64,000 bases of DNA from Haemophilus influenzae (GCF_900475755.1 NZ_LS483411.1:1116001-1180000); one strand, 5' to 3'; positions 31,216 to 43,233 are shown, counted from the stretch's first letter. The notes: generated by a model from the letters alone, not told the origin. Numbers and translations are program-made.

Positions 31216-31269
31216 AGCGTAATTTCATGTTTTAAATAATCATATCTGAAAATATTCTTCATAAAAAAA

Positions 31270-31292
31270 GACCGCACTTTAAAAGTGCGGTC
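31270..31292 (-). terminator. Terminator between truA and sapZ
   Basis: GACCGCACTTT and AAAGTGCGGTC, an uptake-signal hairpin with an A7 tract to its left, giving a U tract for the sap transcript on the minus strand. Confidence 0.85.
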
Positions 31293-31307
31293 AATCTTAA
31301 GTGAATT

Positions 31308-32324
31308 TTATATTAATTTTGATATTCCATAATTCACTAAAAATCCACCAACCACTAGCCATAAATAAATTAGTGTTCCTAAAACAAGCGGTTTTAATCC
31401 TGCCTTTTTGATTGCACTTGCTTGCGTCGTTAAGCCAAGGGCAGCCATCGCTGAAATTAATAAGAAAGAATCGATTTCAACTAATAATTTCACGAGTTCT
31501 TTTGGTAATAAATCAAAAGAATTAAAAATCGCAACGCCAATAAAAAGTACAGCAAACCAAGGAATTGTAATTTTGTGTGAGGTATTTTCTGATACCCCAT
31601 CATTACGTGTTAATAACCAAGAAAGCATTAATAAAAATGGTGCGAGCATCATTACTCGGATCATTTTGGTAATGACGGCGGTATTTGCCACGATAGGATC
31701 AATATTTCCACCAATGGCATAAACTTGAGCCACTTCATGTACACTAGAACCAACATAAATACCGAATTGATGAGCATTAATTAAATCTTGTGACCAAGTG
31801 TAGAAAAATGGATAAGTAAAAATAGAAAGCGTCCCGAAAATGACCACTACGGCAATCGCCACTGAAACTTTATGAGATTCTGCTTTGGTAACAGGCTCTG
31901 CCGCCATAACCGCTGCCGCGCCACAAATGCTGCAACCTGCCCCAGTGAGATAAACCAATTGTTTATCCATTTTTAGATAACGAATACCTAAAAGTGCGGT
32001 AAAAAAGAACGTTGAAATTAGCATAATTGCATCGGTAACGACTGCATTTAATCCTACATCGGCAATATCGCCAAAAGTGAGGCGGAAACCATACAGCACA
32101 ATGCCAGTGCGAAGAAGCGTGCCTTTGGCAAACAAAACGCCTTTTTCCATTTGTGTTGAAAATTGCGGATAAATGGTATTGCCGATTGCCATTCCCAGCA
32201 AGATAGCAATAATTAAAGCACTGATATGATAATGATGGGAAAAATCAGTATTTCCTAAATAGTTAGCAAGTATAGCGATAATCGCAATAAATATAAGTCC
32301 GAAATAAAAGGGACGAGTGTTCAT
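31308..32324 (-). CDS. sapZ: YeiH/UPF0324 membrane protein, last gene of the sap cluster
   Basis: Integral membrane protein of 338 residues with about ten hydrophobic helices and the family segment [31 protein letters not shown]. Function is not established; family members are predicted sulfonate/ion exporters. I chose ATG 32324, which overlaps the sapF stop as ATGA, over the open frame up to 32363. In nontypeable H. influenzae this gene has been named sapZ as part of the sap operon. Confidence 0.85.
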   Translation of the reverse strand: MNTRPFYFGLIFIAIIAILANYLGNTDFSHHYHISALIIAILLGMAIGNTIYPQFSTQMEKGVLFAKGTLLRTGIVLYGFRLTFGDIADVGLNAVVTDAIMLISTFFFTALLGIRYLKMDKQLVYLTGAGCSICGAAAVMAAEPVTKAESHKVSVAIAVVVIFGTLSIFTYPFFYTWSQDLINAHQFGIYVGSSVHEVAQVYAIGGNIDPIVANTAVITKMIRVMMLAPFLLMLSWLLTRNDGVSENTSHKITIPWFAVLFIGVAIFNSFDLLPKELVKLLVEIDSFLLISAMAALGLTTQASAIKKAGLKPLVLGTLIYLWLVVGGFLVNYGISKLI

Positions 32325-33145
32325 TTTTCCTTTCCTTGGTGAGTGTTTTTGTCTTTTACCCAAGCGGTTTCATCTAAAATTTTGCCAAAATAGCTTTCGA
32401 CTAAGCGACGAGTAACATCAGTTTGTGGATCAGTAAAAAGATTTTGAGGGCTGCCATATTCAATCATTTTTCCTTCATCCATTACGATAATCGTATCTGC
32501 AATATGTTTAATTACACCGAGATCCTGTCCCACATAAATATAAGAAATACCTAAACGTTGTTGTAAATCAAGGGTTAAATTAAGCAATTGAATACGTACA
32601 GAAGCATCTAAATTGCCAATTGCATCATCTATTATAATAATTTCTGGTGCTAAAATTAATGCGCGTGCTAGGGCAACTCGCTGCTTTTGGCTGATAGAGA
32701 GATGCTTAATATTGAGATTTGTGTAATCAGGATAAAGTCCAACGAGAGAGAGGGTTTCAAAGATTTTTTCATTACGTTGTGTCTCTGTCCAATCTGTTGC
32801 TAGGCTTAATGGTTCGTCTAATATTTGCCCAATATTTAAACGTGGGTTGAATGCAGAATTAGCATCTTGGAAAACCATACGAATATGTTTAGCTCTAGAT
32901 TGTACATCCTGATATTGTAATTCTCGATCATTAAATAAAATTCGACCAGAAGTCGGCGGAATAATACCTGCTATCATTTTCACTAGGGTTGATTTACCAG
33001 AGCCATTATTGCCAATGATCGCTAGTGTTTGTTTGCGTTCAAGGGTAAAACTCACGCTATCCACTGCATTGAATTGACTTCGACCAAATAAACTGGCGTG
33101 ACCTTTGAAAGTTTTAGTTAAATCTTCCACTTGTAGTAAGGGCAT
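32321..33145 (-). CDS. sapF: Sap peptide transporter ATP-binding protein SapF
   Basis: ATPase of the Sap ABC importer, which takes up antimicrobial peptides for degradation. It has 274 residues. Walker A is canonical (GNNGSGKST, ~45). The signature reads LSISQKQR instead of LSGGQ, and Walker B reads IIIIDDA, with Asp where most ABC ATPases have the catalytic Glu, so this subunit may be the weaker site of a SapD-SapF heterodimer. The start overlaps the sapD stop by one base. Confidence 0.9.
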   Translation of the reverse strand: MPLLQVEDLTKTFKGHASLFGRSQFNAVDSVSFTLERKQTLAIIGNNGSGKSTLVKMIAGIIPPTSGRILFNDRELQYQDVQSRAKHIRMVFQDANSAFNPRLNIGQILDEPLSLATDWTETQRNEKIFETLSLVGLYPDYTNLNIKHLSISQKQRVALARALILAPEIIIIDDAIGNLDASVRIQLLNLTLDLQQRLGISYIYVGQDLGVIKHIADTIIVMDEGKMIEYGSPQNLFTDPQTDVTRRLVESYFGKILDETAWVKDKNTHQGKEK

Positions 33146-34194
33146 TATTCATTTCCTTTGCAATTAAGTATAAAAGGGGTGGCTGTTGTTTTTTCTTTAA
33201 AATTTTTTTCTCGTAAATTAATAGGATAATGACAAGAAAATTCGTGTTGTTTTATTTTCAATCGTCTTGGTTTTTCCATACATTTTTTTTGTGCAAAAGG
33301 GCATCTTGGGCCAAGACGACAGCCAATTGGCATTTGCTCTAAAATAGGAACGGTGCCTTCTAACGTACCCAATTTAGTTTTAAATCCTAAAGGTTGAGTA
33401 AAATCGGGTACAGCATTAATTAAGGCTTGGGTATAAGGATGATGGGGACTTTCGATTAATATTTCAGTCGGAGCGGATTCTGTATTTTGCCCACAATAAA
33501 GCACTGAAATTTGATCGCACCATTCACTAATACTTTTAATATCGTTACTCGTAAGTAAAATTGTTGTTCCCTGATTTTGGTTCATACTGGAAAGTAAACG
33601 AAAAACTTGTAGGGCAGTGGTTGATTCTAACGCATTTGTTGGTTCATCCGCGATTAATAAGCGTGGCTGATTAGCGACAGCCATTGCGATCATAACTTTT
33701 TGTCCTTCGCCTTCTGTCAGTTCGTTAGGATAGCTTGCCATAATATCACGATGATCTTTAATTCCTACGCGATGTAACAATTCAATAGCACGTCTTTTTT
33801 TCCACCCAAACCATTTCCACCATTTATTTTTAAATGTCCAATTAGGAATATTTTGGATGAGTTGTTTTCCTATTTTTCGACTTGGATCAAGGCAAGATAA
33901 GGGATTTTGGAAAATCATTGAAATTTCTTTGCCAACAATCTTACGTCGTTTATGAGGACTGAGTTTCAGTAATTCTACATCGTGAAAACGAAAGCGATCG
34001 GCAGTAATAATCCAATTTTCTTTGATTGCATTACAAATGACTTTAGCGATTAAACTTTTTCCTGAGCCTGATTCGCCAACTAATCCAGTGATTTCTCCTT
34101 CGTTAAGAGAAAGATTGACGCCATCTACAATTTTTATACGCCCATTGGAGGTTTGAATTTCAATATTGAGGTTACAAATGTCTAAAAGTGCCAT
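33145..34194 (-). CDS. sapD: Sap peptide transporter ATP-binding protein SapD
   Basis: Second ATPase of the Sap importer; in enterobacteria SapD also energises Trk potassium uptake. It has 349 residues: Walker A GESGSGKS, signature [14 protein letters not shown], Walker [13 protein letters not shown] with the catalytic Glu kept, and a C-terminal oligopeptide-transporter cysteine segment [18 protein letters not shown]. The stop overlaps the sapF start as TAATG. Confidence 0.93.
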   Translation of the reverse strand: MALLDICNLNIEIQTSNGRIKIVDGVNLSLNEGEITGLVGESGSGKSLIAKVICNAIKENWIITADRFRFHDVELLKLSPHKRRKIVGKEISMIFQNPLSCLDPSRKIGKQLIQNIPNWTFKNKWWKWFGWKKRRAIELLHRVGIKDHRDIMASYPNELTEGEGQKVMIAMAVANQPRLLIADEPTNALESTTALQVFRLLSSMNQNQGTTILLTSNDIKSISEWCDQISVLYCGQNTESAPTEILIESPHHPYTQALINAVPDFTQPLGFKTKLGTLEGTVPILEQMPIGCRLGPRCPFAQKKCMEKPRRLKIKQHEFSCHYPINLREKNFKEKTTATPFILNCKGNE

Positions 34195-34197
34195 AAG

Positions 34198-35085
34198 CTA
34201 TTCTTGATGTTGATTGATGGCTTTAGTTAAGCCATTACTGAAAATAATACTTAATAAAATAGTAAAAATAATGGCGAAACCAGGTAAAAGTACTGTCCAA
34301 GGCGCAAGATAAAGTAGTTCCAAAGAGTCTTTTATCATTGCCCCCCATTCAGGTGTAGGTCGTTGTGCGCCAAGAGAAATAAAGCTTAATGCACTAATAT
34401 CTAACACGGCTATAACAAAAGCATGAGCCACTTCTTGAATATAAATAACGGTAATATTCGGTAAAATAGTGCTTTTCAATAAGGCTTGATTGGAAATGCC
34501 TTCAAGTTTTAGCATTACAACATAATCTTTTTTTAATTCTTTTTGAATAGCGCGATATATGGTGTGAATGAAATAAGGCAAAATCGCTAATAGCGTAGCA
34601 AACATTGCATTCCATAAACTTGGTTCCATTAATGTTGAAATAACAACGGCAATTAATAGAATAGGTAACGATAAAAAAGCATCAAAAATATGCCCGACAA
34701 AACGAGCTTTAATACCTTTCAGTAGTCCTGCAATAATTCCTAGTGCGCCGCCTATTATTGCCACTGAAAAGACAACCAGTAAAGCAGAACCTAAGGTATA
34801 GCGAGTACCCATAATTAAACGACTTAATATGTCGCGACCTAAATCATCAGTACCAAAGAAAAAAGCAATTTTTCCTCTATCTACCCAAGATGGAGGCATT
34901 AATTCTTGCCCAATAAATTGTCGATTATCAGCATAAGGTGCAAGATAACTAGCAAAAAGTGCGGTAAAAATTAATGCGATTAATAAATAAAAGCTAAAAA
35001 GTGCGATGGTATTTTGACGAAAGCGTAACCAAATTTGAAAGATTGAGGTACTTTCGCGGAATTCATCAGGTTCTTTATTTTGCAT
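34198..35085 (-). CDS. sapC: Sap transporter permease SapC
   Basis: Inner-membrane permease of 295 residues (E. coli 296), with several hydrophobic helices and a DppC/OppC-type loop near ALSFISLGAQRPTPEWGAM. The start chosen is ATG 35085, preceded by AAAGGTTGGT; it overlaps the end of sapB by 11 bp. The open frame to 35145 lies in sapB. Confidence 0.93.
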   Translation of the reverse strand: MQNKEPDEFRESTSIFQIWLRFRQNTIALFSFYLLIALIFTALFASYLAPYADNRQFIGQELMPPSWVDRGKIAFFFGTDDLGRDILSRLIMGTRYTLGSALLVVFSVAIIGGALGIIAGLLKGIKARFVGHIFDAFLSLPILLIAVVISTLMEPSLWNAMFATLLAILPYFIHTIYRAIQKELKKDYVVMLKLEGISNQALLKSTILPNITVIYIQEVAHAFVIAVLDISALSFISLGAQRPTPEWGAMIKDSLELLYLAPWTVLLPGFAIIFTILLSIIFSNGLTKAINQHQE

Positions 35086-36040
35086 ACCAACCTTTCTTTT
35101 TAAATGGATCGAGTATAAAAGTGAATAGTTTAGTGAATGTATCAATTAGAATAATACATACACCAATAACAATTACACCTGCGGCAATGCTGTTGTAATC
35201 TTGTTCATTTACGGCATTAATTAACCAACGACCAATGCCTGGCCAGCCTAAAGCCGTTTCTACCAACATACATTGCGTTAATACTAATGTGAATACACGT
35301 GGTACTTGTGGAACAAGCAGGGGAAAAGTATTACGGAAGACATATTGATGGAGAATTTTCCATTTTGACCAACCTCGTGTTGCCGCTACTTTGGAAAAAT
35401 TTTGATTCAAAATATATTCTGCTCGTTGATGAATAATGCGGATAATTTCCATTGTTGGCAAAATACACAATACCAGTGTTGGTAAGGCTAAATGTTGTAA
35501 TATATTTTGTACAATTTTTGTGCGATAAGGCACTTCCATAAACCACATATCAATAACAGGAAATCCTGTAATGGATTTAATTTCGTAAAGTAAATTATAT
35601 TGCCCAATAGCGGCAATTTCCCAATGTGAGAGTGCGGCAACATACAGTAAAATGGGGGCTAACCAAAATATTGGAATAGATAGTCCTACATAAGATAGGC
35701 TTTGTAAACTTTTTGCAAAAACTTGTTCAGAATTGACCGCACTTATAATGCCAAGTGGCAAACCAAAAATAAATGCTAAAAATAATGTAATGAAACAAAG
35801 TTCTAATGTGGGAGGAAGAACCGTGAGAATAAGGTTCATTAATGATTTTCCACCGTTATAGGTAATGCCAAAATCACCTTGTAACAAGGTGCCTAAATAA
35901 TGAAAATAGCCGATATAAATGTTTTGTGTAACAAGATTCGCATTAAGAGGATCACGTAATAAAATGACAAAGCCTAATAACGATAGTACGAGTAATAATA
36001 ATGCCACCCACAGAATATGGCGAAGAGCCGACCATAACAT
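35075..36040 (-). CDS. sapB: Sap transporter permease SapB
   Basis: Inner-membrane permease of 321 residues, with the DppB-type N-terminal helix (LRHILWVALLLLVLSLLGFV), the GDFGITYNGG segment and the EAA-type loop around KVAATRGWSKWKILHQYVFRN. The start overlaps the sapA stop by one base (TAATG). It is the membrane partner of SapC. Confidence 0.93.
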   Translation of the reverse strand: MLWSALRHILWVALLLLVLSLLGFVILLRDPLNANLVTQNIYIGYFHYLGTLLQGDFGITYNGGKSLMNLILTVLPPTLELCFITLFLAFIFGLPLGIISAVNSEQVFAKSLQSLSYVGLSIPIFWLAPILLYVAALSHWEIAAIGQYNLLYEIKSITGFPVIDMWFMEVPYRTKIVQNILQHLALPTLVLCILPTMEIIRIIHQRAEYILNQNFSKVAATRGWSKWKILHQYVFRNTFPLLVPQVPRVFTLVLTQCMLVETALGWPGIGRWLINAVNEQDYNSIAAGVIVIGVCIILIDTFTKLFTFILDPFKKKGWYAK

Positions 36041-37734
36041 TAGTGTTTCTCCTGAATAAAATGTAAGGTGGAAAAATCTAAGCTACCAAAAGGTGTCATT
36101 TTTACTCCTTTCACACGACTATTTGCGACTAAAATACGTTTTACATTGGCAATAGGAATAATGGGTAATTCACGTAAAACGAGTTCTTGGGCTTCATTAT
36201 AGGCTTTTGCGCGTGAACTTAAATGTGAGGTGGTAATGGCGCGATCCATAAATTGATCAAATTCTTCATTACACCAATTAGATAAATTAGTAAGTTCATT
36301 TTTTGTTCCACAGCTTAAAATTGGACGCATAAAACCATCAGGATCAAGATTACCAGCTAACCAACCAGATAGAATCAAATCATAATTTTCTGATTGATTG
36401 CGTAATTGCGCCGTTAAAAATGGACGAGTTACGGCACGCACTTTAACTTTTACACCCGCTTGGGCTAAATCCCATTTGATCATTTCAGCCATTTTAAAAG
36501 GTGCGGGATTATAGACTTGTTCTTCATTAATTACCCATAAATTTAACAAAAGGTTTTTATCTGTTAATTTATTTTTGGCGATTTTGGGATGGTAATCAAA
36601 CTCAAATTCTGGCGTATTGACAGTTGAAGCCCAAGACACTTCAGGAATAATGTTATTAGCAACAGTTGCCGTGTTATGGTAAATGCTATGAATGATTCGA
36701 GCTCGGTTTAAACTTTGTGAAATAGCAGCACGGATTTCGTGATCTCGCATTAATGGCTTATCAAAATTAAACGCTAAATAGGCTAAATTCATCCCATCAG
36801 TAGATTGCATATAATAATGTTTGTCATCATTTTTTAATAAGCCAATTTGGCTTACTTCAGGATAAGAAGCGATTTGACATTCGTGATTGAAAAATTTGAC
36901 TAAACGTCCGCTTCGATCAGTAGAAAGATCCACAATAATATGTTCTATCTTAGCTTCTTTTTTCCAATAATTTTCATTACGTACTAAGCGGACATATTGA
37001 TTATATACATAATCTTTTACTTGATAAGGCCCTGTGCCTACTGGATGAGTATCTAATTGAGCAAGATTGTCATCTGCGCTTAATTGATAGGCATATTCTT
37101 GTGAAAAAATAATGGCATACTGGCTGGCAAGATGCGACAAAATGGAGGAATCTGGTTCAAATAATTCAATTTTTACTTGATAAGGTGAAAGTGCGGTCAC
37201 AGATTTGATTTTTTCGTTAAGTTTAATGCTATCAAAATAAGGGAAACGCACTTTTCTTGCTTGTTCGTGAAACACTTTATATTGTGGATTACTATAGGTA
37301 ACATTCGCCTCAGCTAGGGTTGGTAAATAAGTATTATGCCCTAATACACGATTAATCGAAAATACTACATCTTCCGCGTTAAAATCACGTGTTGGGGTAA
37401 ACCAAGGGGTTTGGTGAAATTTTACGCCGTGACGTAAATTTAATAAAATTTCTTTACCATCAGCTGAGATGGAATAAGATTGCGCCAGCATTGGTGTTAA
37501 TGTTGCACTGTGATTTTTTATATCAAATAATTTGTTATAAATTTGCTCCGTGACCACATTCATACTGGTTCCTGCATCTGCAGTTTGCGGGTTCAATGAA
37601 AAACCTGAAGCGTGGGTGCAATAAGTTAAGCCATTTTCAGTTAAAAATGTTGGAATACTTGGCGCAGCTTGTAATTCTATACTTTGGCTTATGCAGAGCA
37701 GAAAAGATAAAAATCTCAGATTTAGACGTAACAT
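36040..37734 (-). CDS. sapA: Periplasmic peptide-binding protein SapA
   Basis: Solute-binding lipoprotein-like SBP family 5 protein that binds antimicrobial peptides and, in nontypeable H. influenzae, heme. It has 564 residues with an N-terminal signal peptide ending near SIELQAA. Typical family sequence includes LTYCTHASGFSLNPQ, HPVGTGPYQVKDYVYNQYVRL and NPDGFMRPILSCGTKNE. It is the first gene of sapABCDFZ, whose overlaps indicate one transcript; divergent from ycjX across 69 bp. Confidence 0.93.
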   Translation of the reverse strand: MLRLNLRFLSFLLCISQSIELQAAPSIPTFLTENGLTYCTHASGFSLNPQTADAGTSMNVVTEQIYNKLFDIKNHSATLTPMLAQSYSISADGKEILLNLRHGVKFHQTPWFTPTRDFNAEDVVFSINRVLGHNTYLPTLAEANVTYSNPQYKVFHEQARKVRFPYFDSIKLNEKIKSVTALSPYQVKIELFEPDSSILSHLASQYAIIFSQEYAYQLSADDNLAQLDTHPVGTGPYQVKDYVYNQYVRLVRNENYWKKEAKIEHIIVDLSTDRSGRLVKFFNHECQIASYPEVSQIGLLKNDDKHYYMQSTDGMNLAYLAFNFDKPLMRDHEIRAAISQSLNRARIIHSIYHNTATVANNIIPEVSWASTVNTPEFEFDYHPKIAKNKLTDKNLLLNLWVINEEQVYNPAPFKMAEMIKWDLAQAGVKVKVRAVTRPFLTAQLRNQSENYDLILSGWLAGNLDPDGFMRPILSCGTKNELTNLSNWCNEEFDQFMDRAITTSHLSSRAKAYNEAQELVLRELPIIPIANVKRILVANSRVKGVKMTPFGSLDFSTLHFIQEKH

Positions 37735-37803
37735 AACAAATGCATTGTGATAAATTATGTGCCAAATTGTAAGGCATATTAGTAAAAATGGCTAGGATAT
37801 TGA

Positions 37804-39216
37804 ATGTTTAATCGGGTTCAAAAGGAAATCAATCAAATTATTAATCGTGGTTTTGACCGCACTTTGCGCTTGGCGGTAACAGGGTTAAGTCGAAGTGGAA
37901 AAACGGCGTTTATTACAAGTTTAATCAATCAACTTCTCTCTATTAATCAAAATTCGCCACAGCATTTGCCCTTGTTTGAAGCGGCTAGAAATGGTTCAAT
38001 TTTGGCAGTCAAACGAATATCCCAACAAGATCTCAGCGTGCCACGTTTTGATTATGAAAGTAATTTAAATGATTTGTCACAAAATCCACCTCAATGGTTT
38101 CAATCTACTCGTGGCGTGAGTGAAACGCGTTTAGCCATTCGTTTTCAACGTCAATCTGGCTTGCTACGTCATTTGAAAGAACGCAGCACGCTTTATCTGG
38201 ATATTTTTGATTATCCAGGGGAATGGCTACTCGATTTGCCGTTATTAAATCTAGATTTTCAACAATGGTCACAAGAACAAGTCAAGGCAACCACAGGTAT
38301 TCGCGAAGAATTAGCGCGAAATTGGCTTGCTATGTTACAGGATTTGGATTTAAGTGCGGTCGCAAATGAAGATGTTTTAGCAGAGATTGCGAAAAGTTAT
38401 ACGGATTATTTACACCAATGCAAGTCGCAAGGCATGCAATTTATTCAGCCTGGGCGATTTGTGTTGCCAAGTGATTTAGAGGGCGCGCCCGCATTACAAT
38501 TTTTTCCATTAATTCATCTTTCAGAAGAACAGTGGCAAACCTTGAAAAAAACAGCCAAATCGAATAGCTATTTTGCCGTGCTGACAACACGTTATAATTA
38601 TTATCGCAATAAAATTGTGAAAGGTTTTTACGAAAATTATTTTTCTAATTTTGATCGCCAAGTGATTTTGGCGGATTGTTTAACGCCTTTAAACCACAGC
38701 CAGCAAGCCTTTTTAGATATGCAAATGGGCTTAAATCAGTTATTTAATAATTTCCATTATGGCAGTAGAAATTTTCTTCATCGTTTGTTTTCCCCGAGAA
38801 TTGATCGATTAATGTTTGTTGCGACGAAGGCGGATCATATTACTCGCGATCAAATGCCTAATTTAGTGAGTTTAATACGCCAAATTGTGCAAGAGGGCGG
38901 TCGCCATGTGGAATTTGAAGGAATTGATACGGAATATACCGCGATTGCGGCTGTTCGTACCACAAAGCAAGTGATTGTAAATCAGCAAGGAAAAGAAATT
39001 AAAGCGATTCAAGGGATTCGTTCTATTGATAAACAACCGATTACGCTTTATCCAGGAACGGTGCCGAGTAAATTACCAAGATCAGAATTCTGGCAAAAAC
39101 AACCGCATTTTGATTTCGATAGTTTTGAACCTCAGCCTTTAGAACAAGGCGAAACTATTCCCCACCTGAGAATGGATGCAGTTTTACAATTTTTATTAAG
39201 TGATCGATTTGAATAA
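37804..39216 (+). CDS. ycjX: YcjX family P-loop GTPase-like protein
   Basis: Predicted nucleotide-binding protein, in E. coli part of the phage-shock-linked ycjXF pair. It has 470 residues. The P-loop GLSRSGKTAFITSL sits near residue 29, and DIFDYPGEWLLDLPLL is the G3-like segment, with FVATKADH as the base-recognition motif. No ycjF or psp genes are visible nearby. An uptake signal lies inside the first codons. Its biochemical role is not settled. Confidence 0.88.
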   Translation: MFNRVQKEINQIINRGFDRTLRLAVTGLSRSGKTAFITSLINQLLSINQNSPQHLPLFEAARNGSILAVKRISQQDLSVPRFDYESNLNDLSQNPPQWFQSTRGVSETRLAIRFQRQSGLLRHLKERSTLYLDIFDYPGEWLLDLPLLNLDFQQWSQEQVKATTGIREELARNWLAMLQDLDLSAVANEDVLAEIAKSYTDYLHQCKSQGMQFIQPGRFVLPSDLEGAPALQFFPLIHLSEEQWQTLKKTAKSNSYFAVLTTRYNYYRNKIVKGFYENYFSNFDRQVILADCLTPLNHSQQAFLDMQMGLNQLFNNFHYGSRNFLHRLFSPRIDRLMFVATKADHITRDQMPNLVSLIRQIVQEGGRHVEFEGIDTEYTAIAAVRTTKQVIVNQQGKEIKAIQGIRSIDKQPITLYPGTVPSKLPRSEFWQKQPHFDFDSFEPQPLEQGETIPHLRMDAVLQFLLSDRFE

Positions 39217-39247
39217 AAAAGTGCGGAAAATTTTTCCGCACTTTTTT
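39215..39247. terminator. Bidirectional terminator between ycjX and ppc
   Basis: A perfect 16-bp inverted repeat (39215-39230 and 39232-39247) containing GTGCGG cores, flanked by A6 and T6, between convergent genes. Confidence 0.88.
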
Positions 39248-39254
39248 CATCGTT

Positions 39255-41894
39255 CTAGCCCGTATTACGCATTCCAGCTGCGATACCTGTAATGGTAATC
39301 ATTAATGCTTGTTCCACATCGGGATTTACTTGCTCTGGATTTTCACGGAAACGGTGAAGTAATTCTACTTGCAGTAGATTGAGTGGATCCGTGTAGATAT
39401 TACGCAATGCGATTGAATCTGCAATCCAAGGTAAATCAGACATCAATTCACTTTGATGAGAAAGTGAAAGTACAGTTTGAATATCATCTTCAAGTTGCTT
39501 ACGTAAATTTTCCCCTAAATACCAAAGTTCTTTTTTCACTAATCGTTGATCATATTGTTGGGAAAGCCAAGTATCCGATTTACTAAAGACCATTTCCAAC
39601 ATTCCGATTCGCGTTGAAAAGAACGGCCAGTTTTCACACATTTTATGAATAATATCGCCTTTTCCTTGTTCGATAATTTGACGTATAGAGGCACCTGCGC
39701 CTAACCAAGCAGGTAGCATTAAGCGATTTTGCATCCACGCAAAAATCCAAGGGATGGCACGTAAACTTTCCACGCCGCCATTTGGATTGCGTTTTGCTGG
39801 GCGAGATCCAAGCGGCAATTTGGACAGCTCCTGTTCTGGCGTTGCACTACGGAAATAAGGCACGAAATCTTTATCGCCACGCACCACACCACGATAAATA
39901 TCGCAAGAAATCGTGGAAAGCTCGTCCATTATGTTACGCCATTCTGGTTTCGGTTCTGGTGGCGGTAACAGATTTGCTTCTAAAATGGCACTGGCGTAGA
40001 GATCAAAGGTTTCTACCGCCACAGTGGGTAAACCCAGTTTGAAGCGAATCATTTCGCCTTGTTCTGTTACACGTAAACCATTTTTTAGGGAACGAGGCGG
40101 TTGAGAAAGTAATGCCGCATGTGCTGGCGCACCGCCACGACCAATTGTGCCACCACGTCCGTGGAATAAAGTGAGTTCAATACCAAGTTTTTCCGTTAAA
40201 TTCACTAAGGCTTCTTGCGCACGATATTGCGCCCAAGAGGCAGCCATCATTCCCGCATCTTTTGCCGAATCTGAATAACCAATCATTACCATTTGACGAT
40301 TATCGATAACGCCACGATACCAACCCACATTGAAAAGTTGAGTCATGACTTTTTCGGCTGCATCTAGATCCTCCAAGGTTTCAAATAATGGCACAACAGG
40401 AATATGATATGGCACGCCCGCTTCTTTTAAGAGTAAATGAACGGCTAAAACATCGGATGCATTGCGTGCCATCGAAATAACATAACAAGCTATGACACCT
40501 TGTTTTTGTTGAGCAATGACTTTGCAAGTATCTAAAATTTCTTGGGTTTCAGGCGATGGCGTCCAGTTTTGCGGAATTAATGGACGGCGTGAGCTTAATT
40601 CCCGAATTAAGAAAGCCTGTTTATCGTCTTCCGTCCATTGAGCGTAATCGCCCAAACCAATATAGCGCGTGATTTCAGCAATGGCATCGGTGTGACGAGT
40701 GCTTTCTTGGCGAATATCCATCTGAGAAAGTATCACGCCAAAACAACTAATACGGTGCAAAATATCCAACAATGAACCATTTGCAATAATGCGCATACCG
40801 CATTGAATTAAAGATTGATAACAATCGTAAAGCGGTTCCCAAAGTTGATTATCTTCTAAAATAATTTCGCTTTCAGATACGCGCGGTGTGCGATTTGATA
40901 AGTGATCATCAAAATAAGCTAAGGTTGCTGTAAGCTGATCGCGTAAATTTTTTACTACGAAACGATAGGGTTCTAAATGCTCGCCGTATTTAGCGCGAAA
41001 TTCATCGCTACATTTCATCATTGAAAGTTCATCGGCTAATTTGCTGATGTCTTGTAAGAATAAATCTGCCGCTTTCCAACGGGCAAAATAAAGTACTTTT
41101 TTGGTGATTTGTGCGGTAACAAATGGGTTTCCATCTCGGTCGCCGCCCATCCAAGAGGAAATGCGTACGGGTTTTAATCCCACTGGCAAATCGTAACCTA
41201 AAAATTCACGGGCGGTTTCATTTAGTTGGCGTAAAAATTCTGGTACAGCTTGCCACAAACTGTTTTCCAACATTGCAAAGCCCCATTTTGCTTCATCAAA
41301 TGGCGTTGGACGAACAGTACGAATTTCGTTGGTATGCCACGCTTCTGCGATTAAACGAAGTAATAGACGCTCAATAATATTGCGTTCTTTTTCCGTTAAA
41401 TCATTATGCTCTAATTTGCTTAAACATTTATTGATTTCAATGTGTTTATGAATTAATGAACGACGTGTTGTTTCTGTTGGATGTGCGGTCAGAACTAGCT
41501 CAATTAATAATTTTTCGACGGTTTTATGAACATCTTCCACAGAGACATTTTGTTCTTTTAAACGTTTGAAAAGTTCGCTTAAGGATTGAGAAGAACTTTG
41601 AGCAAGAGAATGTTCACGGGAAATCGTTTGATATTGTTCAGCAATGTTTGTGAGGTTTAAAAATTGGCTGAAAGCACGTGCAACAGGAATAATATTTTCA
41701 TTAGAAATACTACCTAGCGTATCGAGCAATGCTTGTCTTGCTTTATCATCACCAGCACGAGAATTGCGAGAAAGTTTACGAATGTTTTCGATTAACTCGA
41801 GAATATCGGTACCTTGGGCATCGTTGATTGTTTCTCCGAGAAAACGCCCTAACATACTAATGTTATTGCGCAGAGTGGCGTACTCTTGTGTCAT
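39255..41894 (-). CDS. ppc: Phosphoenolpyruvate carboxylase
   Basis: Anaplerotic enzyme making oxaloacetate from PEP and bicarbonate. It has 879 residues (E. coli 883). Motifs seen: [14 protein letters not shown] (catalytic His, ~133), [48 protein letters not shown] (~570) and the C-terminal [15 protein letters not shown]. It reads away from purR across a 182-bp gap that holds an uptake-signal terminator. Confidence 0.98.
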   Translation of the reverse strand: MTQEYATLRNNISMLGRFLGETINDAQGTDILELIENIRKLSRNSRAGDDKARQALLDTLGSISNENIIPVARAFSQFLNLTNIAEQYQTISREHSLAQSSSQSLSELFKRLKEQNVSVEDVHKTVEKLLIELVLTAHPTETTRRSLIHKHIEINKCLSKLEHNDLTEKERNIIERLLLRLIAEAWHTNEIRTVRPTPFDEAKWGFAMLENSLWQAVPEFLRQLNETAREFLGYDLPVGLKPVRISSWMGGDRDGNPFVTAQITKKVLYFARWKAADLFLQDISKLADELSMMKCSDEFRAKYGEHLEPYRFVVKNLRDQLTATLAYFDDHLSNRTPRVSESEIILEDNQLWEPLYDCYQSLIQCGMRIIANGSLLDILHRISCFGVILSQMDIRQESTRHTDAIAEITRYIGLGDYAQWTEDDKQAFLIRELSSRRPLIPQNWTPSPETQEILDTCKVIAQQKQGVIACYVISMARNASDVLAVHLLLKEAGVPYHIPVVPLFETLEDLDAAEKVMTQLFNVGWYRGVIDNRQMVMIGYSDSAKDAGMMAASWAQYRAQEALVNLTEKLGIELTLFHGRGGTIGRGGAPAHAALLSQPPRSLKNGLRVTEQGEMIRFKLGLPTVAVETFDLYASAILEANLLPPPEPKPEWRNIMDELSTISCDIYRGVVRGDKDFVPYFRSATPEQELSKLPLGSRPAKRNPNGGVESLRAIPWIFAWMQNRLMLPAWLGAGASIRQIIEQGKGDIIHKMCENWPFFSTRIGMLEMVFSKSDTWLSQQYDQRLVKKELWYLGENLRKQLEDDIQTVLSLSHQSELMSDLPWIADSIALRNIYTDPLNLLQVELLHRFRENPEQVNPDVEQALMITITGIAAGMRNTG

Positions 41895-42025
41895 AGGAAC
41901 TCCTAAAAGTAAAAAATAAAATTTGTCAGTTGGCGGTAGATATAACTAAAAATAGGGTGGAGGGCAAATGCTATTCAGAAAAATTTTGAAAATAATCAAG
42001 AAAAGCTAAAAAATAGCTAAAAAAG

Positions 42026-42062
42026 AACCGCACTTTTTAAGAATTACTTAAAAAGTGCGGTT
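42026..42062 (-). terminator. Terminator after purR
   Basis: AACCGCACTTTTTAAG (42026-42041) and CTTAAAAAGTGCGGTT (42047-42062), a perfect 16-bp stem; a T tract follows on the minus strand. Confidence 0.85.
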
Positions 42063-42076
42063 TATTTTTGCTAAGT

Positions 42077-43087
42077 TTATAAAATCGATTTAACGGATTT
42101 TCGAATGATAAGCTCAGGGGCTATATCAATACGACCATATTGTTGAACGCTTTCATCTTTGTGACTAATTCGTTCTAACAGAATATTTACTGCCTGTCTG
42201 CCTAAACGTAGTTTTGATTGATGAATGGTGGTTAATGGTGGTGCGTAGAAACGTGAGGCGTGAATATCATCATAGCCGATAATGGACATATCCTCTGGCA
42301 CGCGTAAGTCTTTTTCTGTCAGAGCGGAAATTGCACCTAACGCCATCACATCGTTACAGCAGAATAGGGCAGTTGGTAATTCCTCTTGAGTCAGTAAACG
42401 ATTCATACATTCATAACCATCTTCAGGCTCAAATGCACCTTCTAGTACCCAAGACGGATTGATGGTTAATTTAGCTTCTTCCATTGCTTTTACAAAGCCT
42501 TCATAACGCGTTCTTGCGGTAGTTTTATTGAGTTCGCCGCAGATAATCCCGATTTTTTTATGACCGCACTCAATGAGGTGTTTGGTTGCTAAATATCCGC
42601 CATCAAAACTATGATCATCAATCACATCTGTATTGGCATTTGGGCCCCAATCCATTACAACCATTGGAATAGTGGAAAATGATGAAAGTAAATCCAATGA
42701 ATCTTGCGTATATTCAGAACACATTACAAGCAAGCCATCAACCCGTTTTTTTGCTAACATTTCTAAATGATTTTTGACTTTTTCAGGATCATTTTGTGTG
42801 TTACACAAAAATAAAGAATAACCTTGTCGATAGCAATGTTCTTCAACAGAATGAATGATTTCGGCAAAATACGGTGCTTCACTGGTTGTCACAATCATAC
42901 CAATGGATTTAGTGGTATTGACTTTTAAACTGCGCGCTACAGCACTAGGGGAATAATTAAGTTGTTTAATTGCGGATAACACCGCTTCCTCCGTATCTTT
43001 TGCAACGAAACGGGTTTTATTAATTACGTGAGATACGGTTGTGGTGGACACACCAGCCATTTTTGCCACATCTTTAATTGTTGCCAT
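42077..43087 (-). CDS. purR: Purine repressor PurR
   Basis: LacI-family repressor that binds hypoxanthine or guanine and represses purine genes. It has 336 residues. The N-terminal helix-turn-helix and hinge ([21 protein letters not shown], with [12 protein letters not shown]) precede a ribose-binding-type core ending around [15 protein letters not shown]. Its operator AGCAAACGTTTGCT is seen upstream of purE in this window. I see no clear operator in its own 5' region. Confidence 0.95.
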   Translation of the reverse strand: MATIKDVAKMAGVSTTTVSHVINKTRFVAKDTEEAVLSAIKQLNYSPSAVARSLKVNTTKSIGMIVTTSEAPYFAEIIHSVEEHCYRQGYSLFLCNTQNDPEKVKNHLEMLAKKRVDGLLVMCSEYTQDSLDLLSSFSTIPMVVMDWGPNANTDVIDDHSFDGGYLATKHLIECGHKKIGIICGELNKTTARTRYEGFVKAMEEAKLTINPSWVLEGAFEPEDGYECMNRLLTQEELPTALFCCNDVMALGAISALTEKDLRVPEDMSIIGYDDIHASRFYAPPLTTIHQSKLRLGRQAVNILLERISHKDESVQQYGRIDIAPELIIRKSVKSIL

Positions 43088-43233
43088 ATATTTAAATCCC
43101 TAAAAAATTTTTCTTATTATAAAGGTTTGTTGAGAATTTAGTCATCTTTATTGCAAATTTTTTATAAAAAGAAGTGATTTTTTCGTATTATTCTTGCTAG
43201 AATGTCTGCGTTATTTTTTATGAGGAGAACAAA

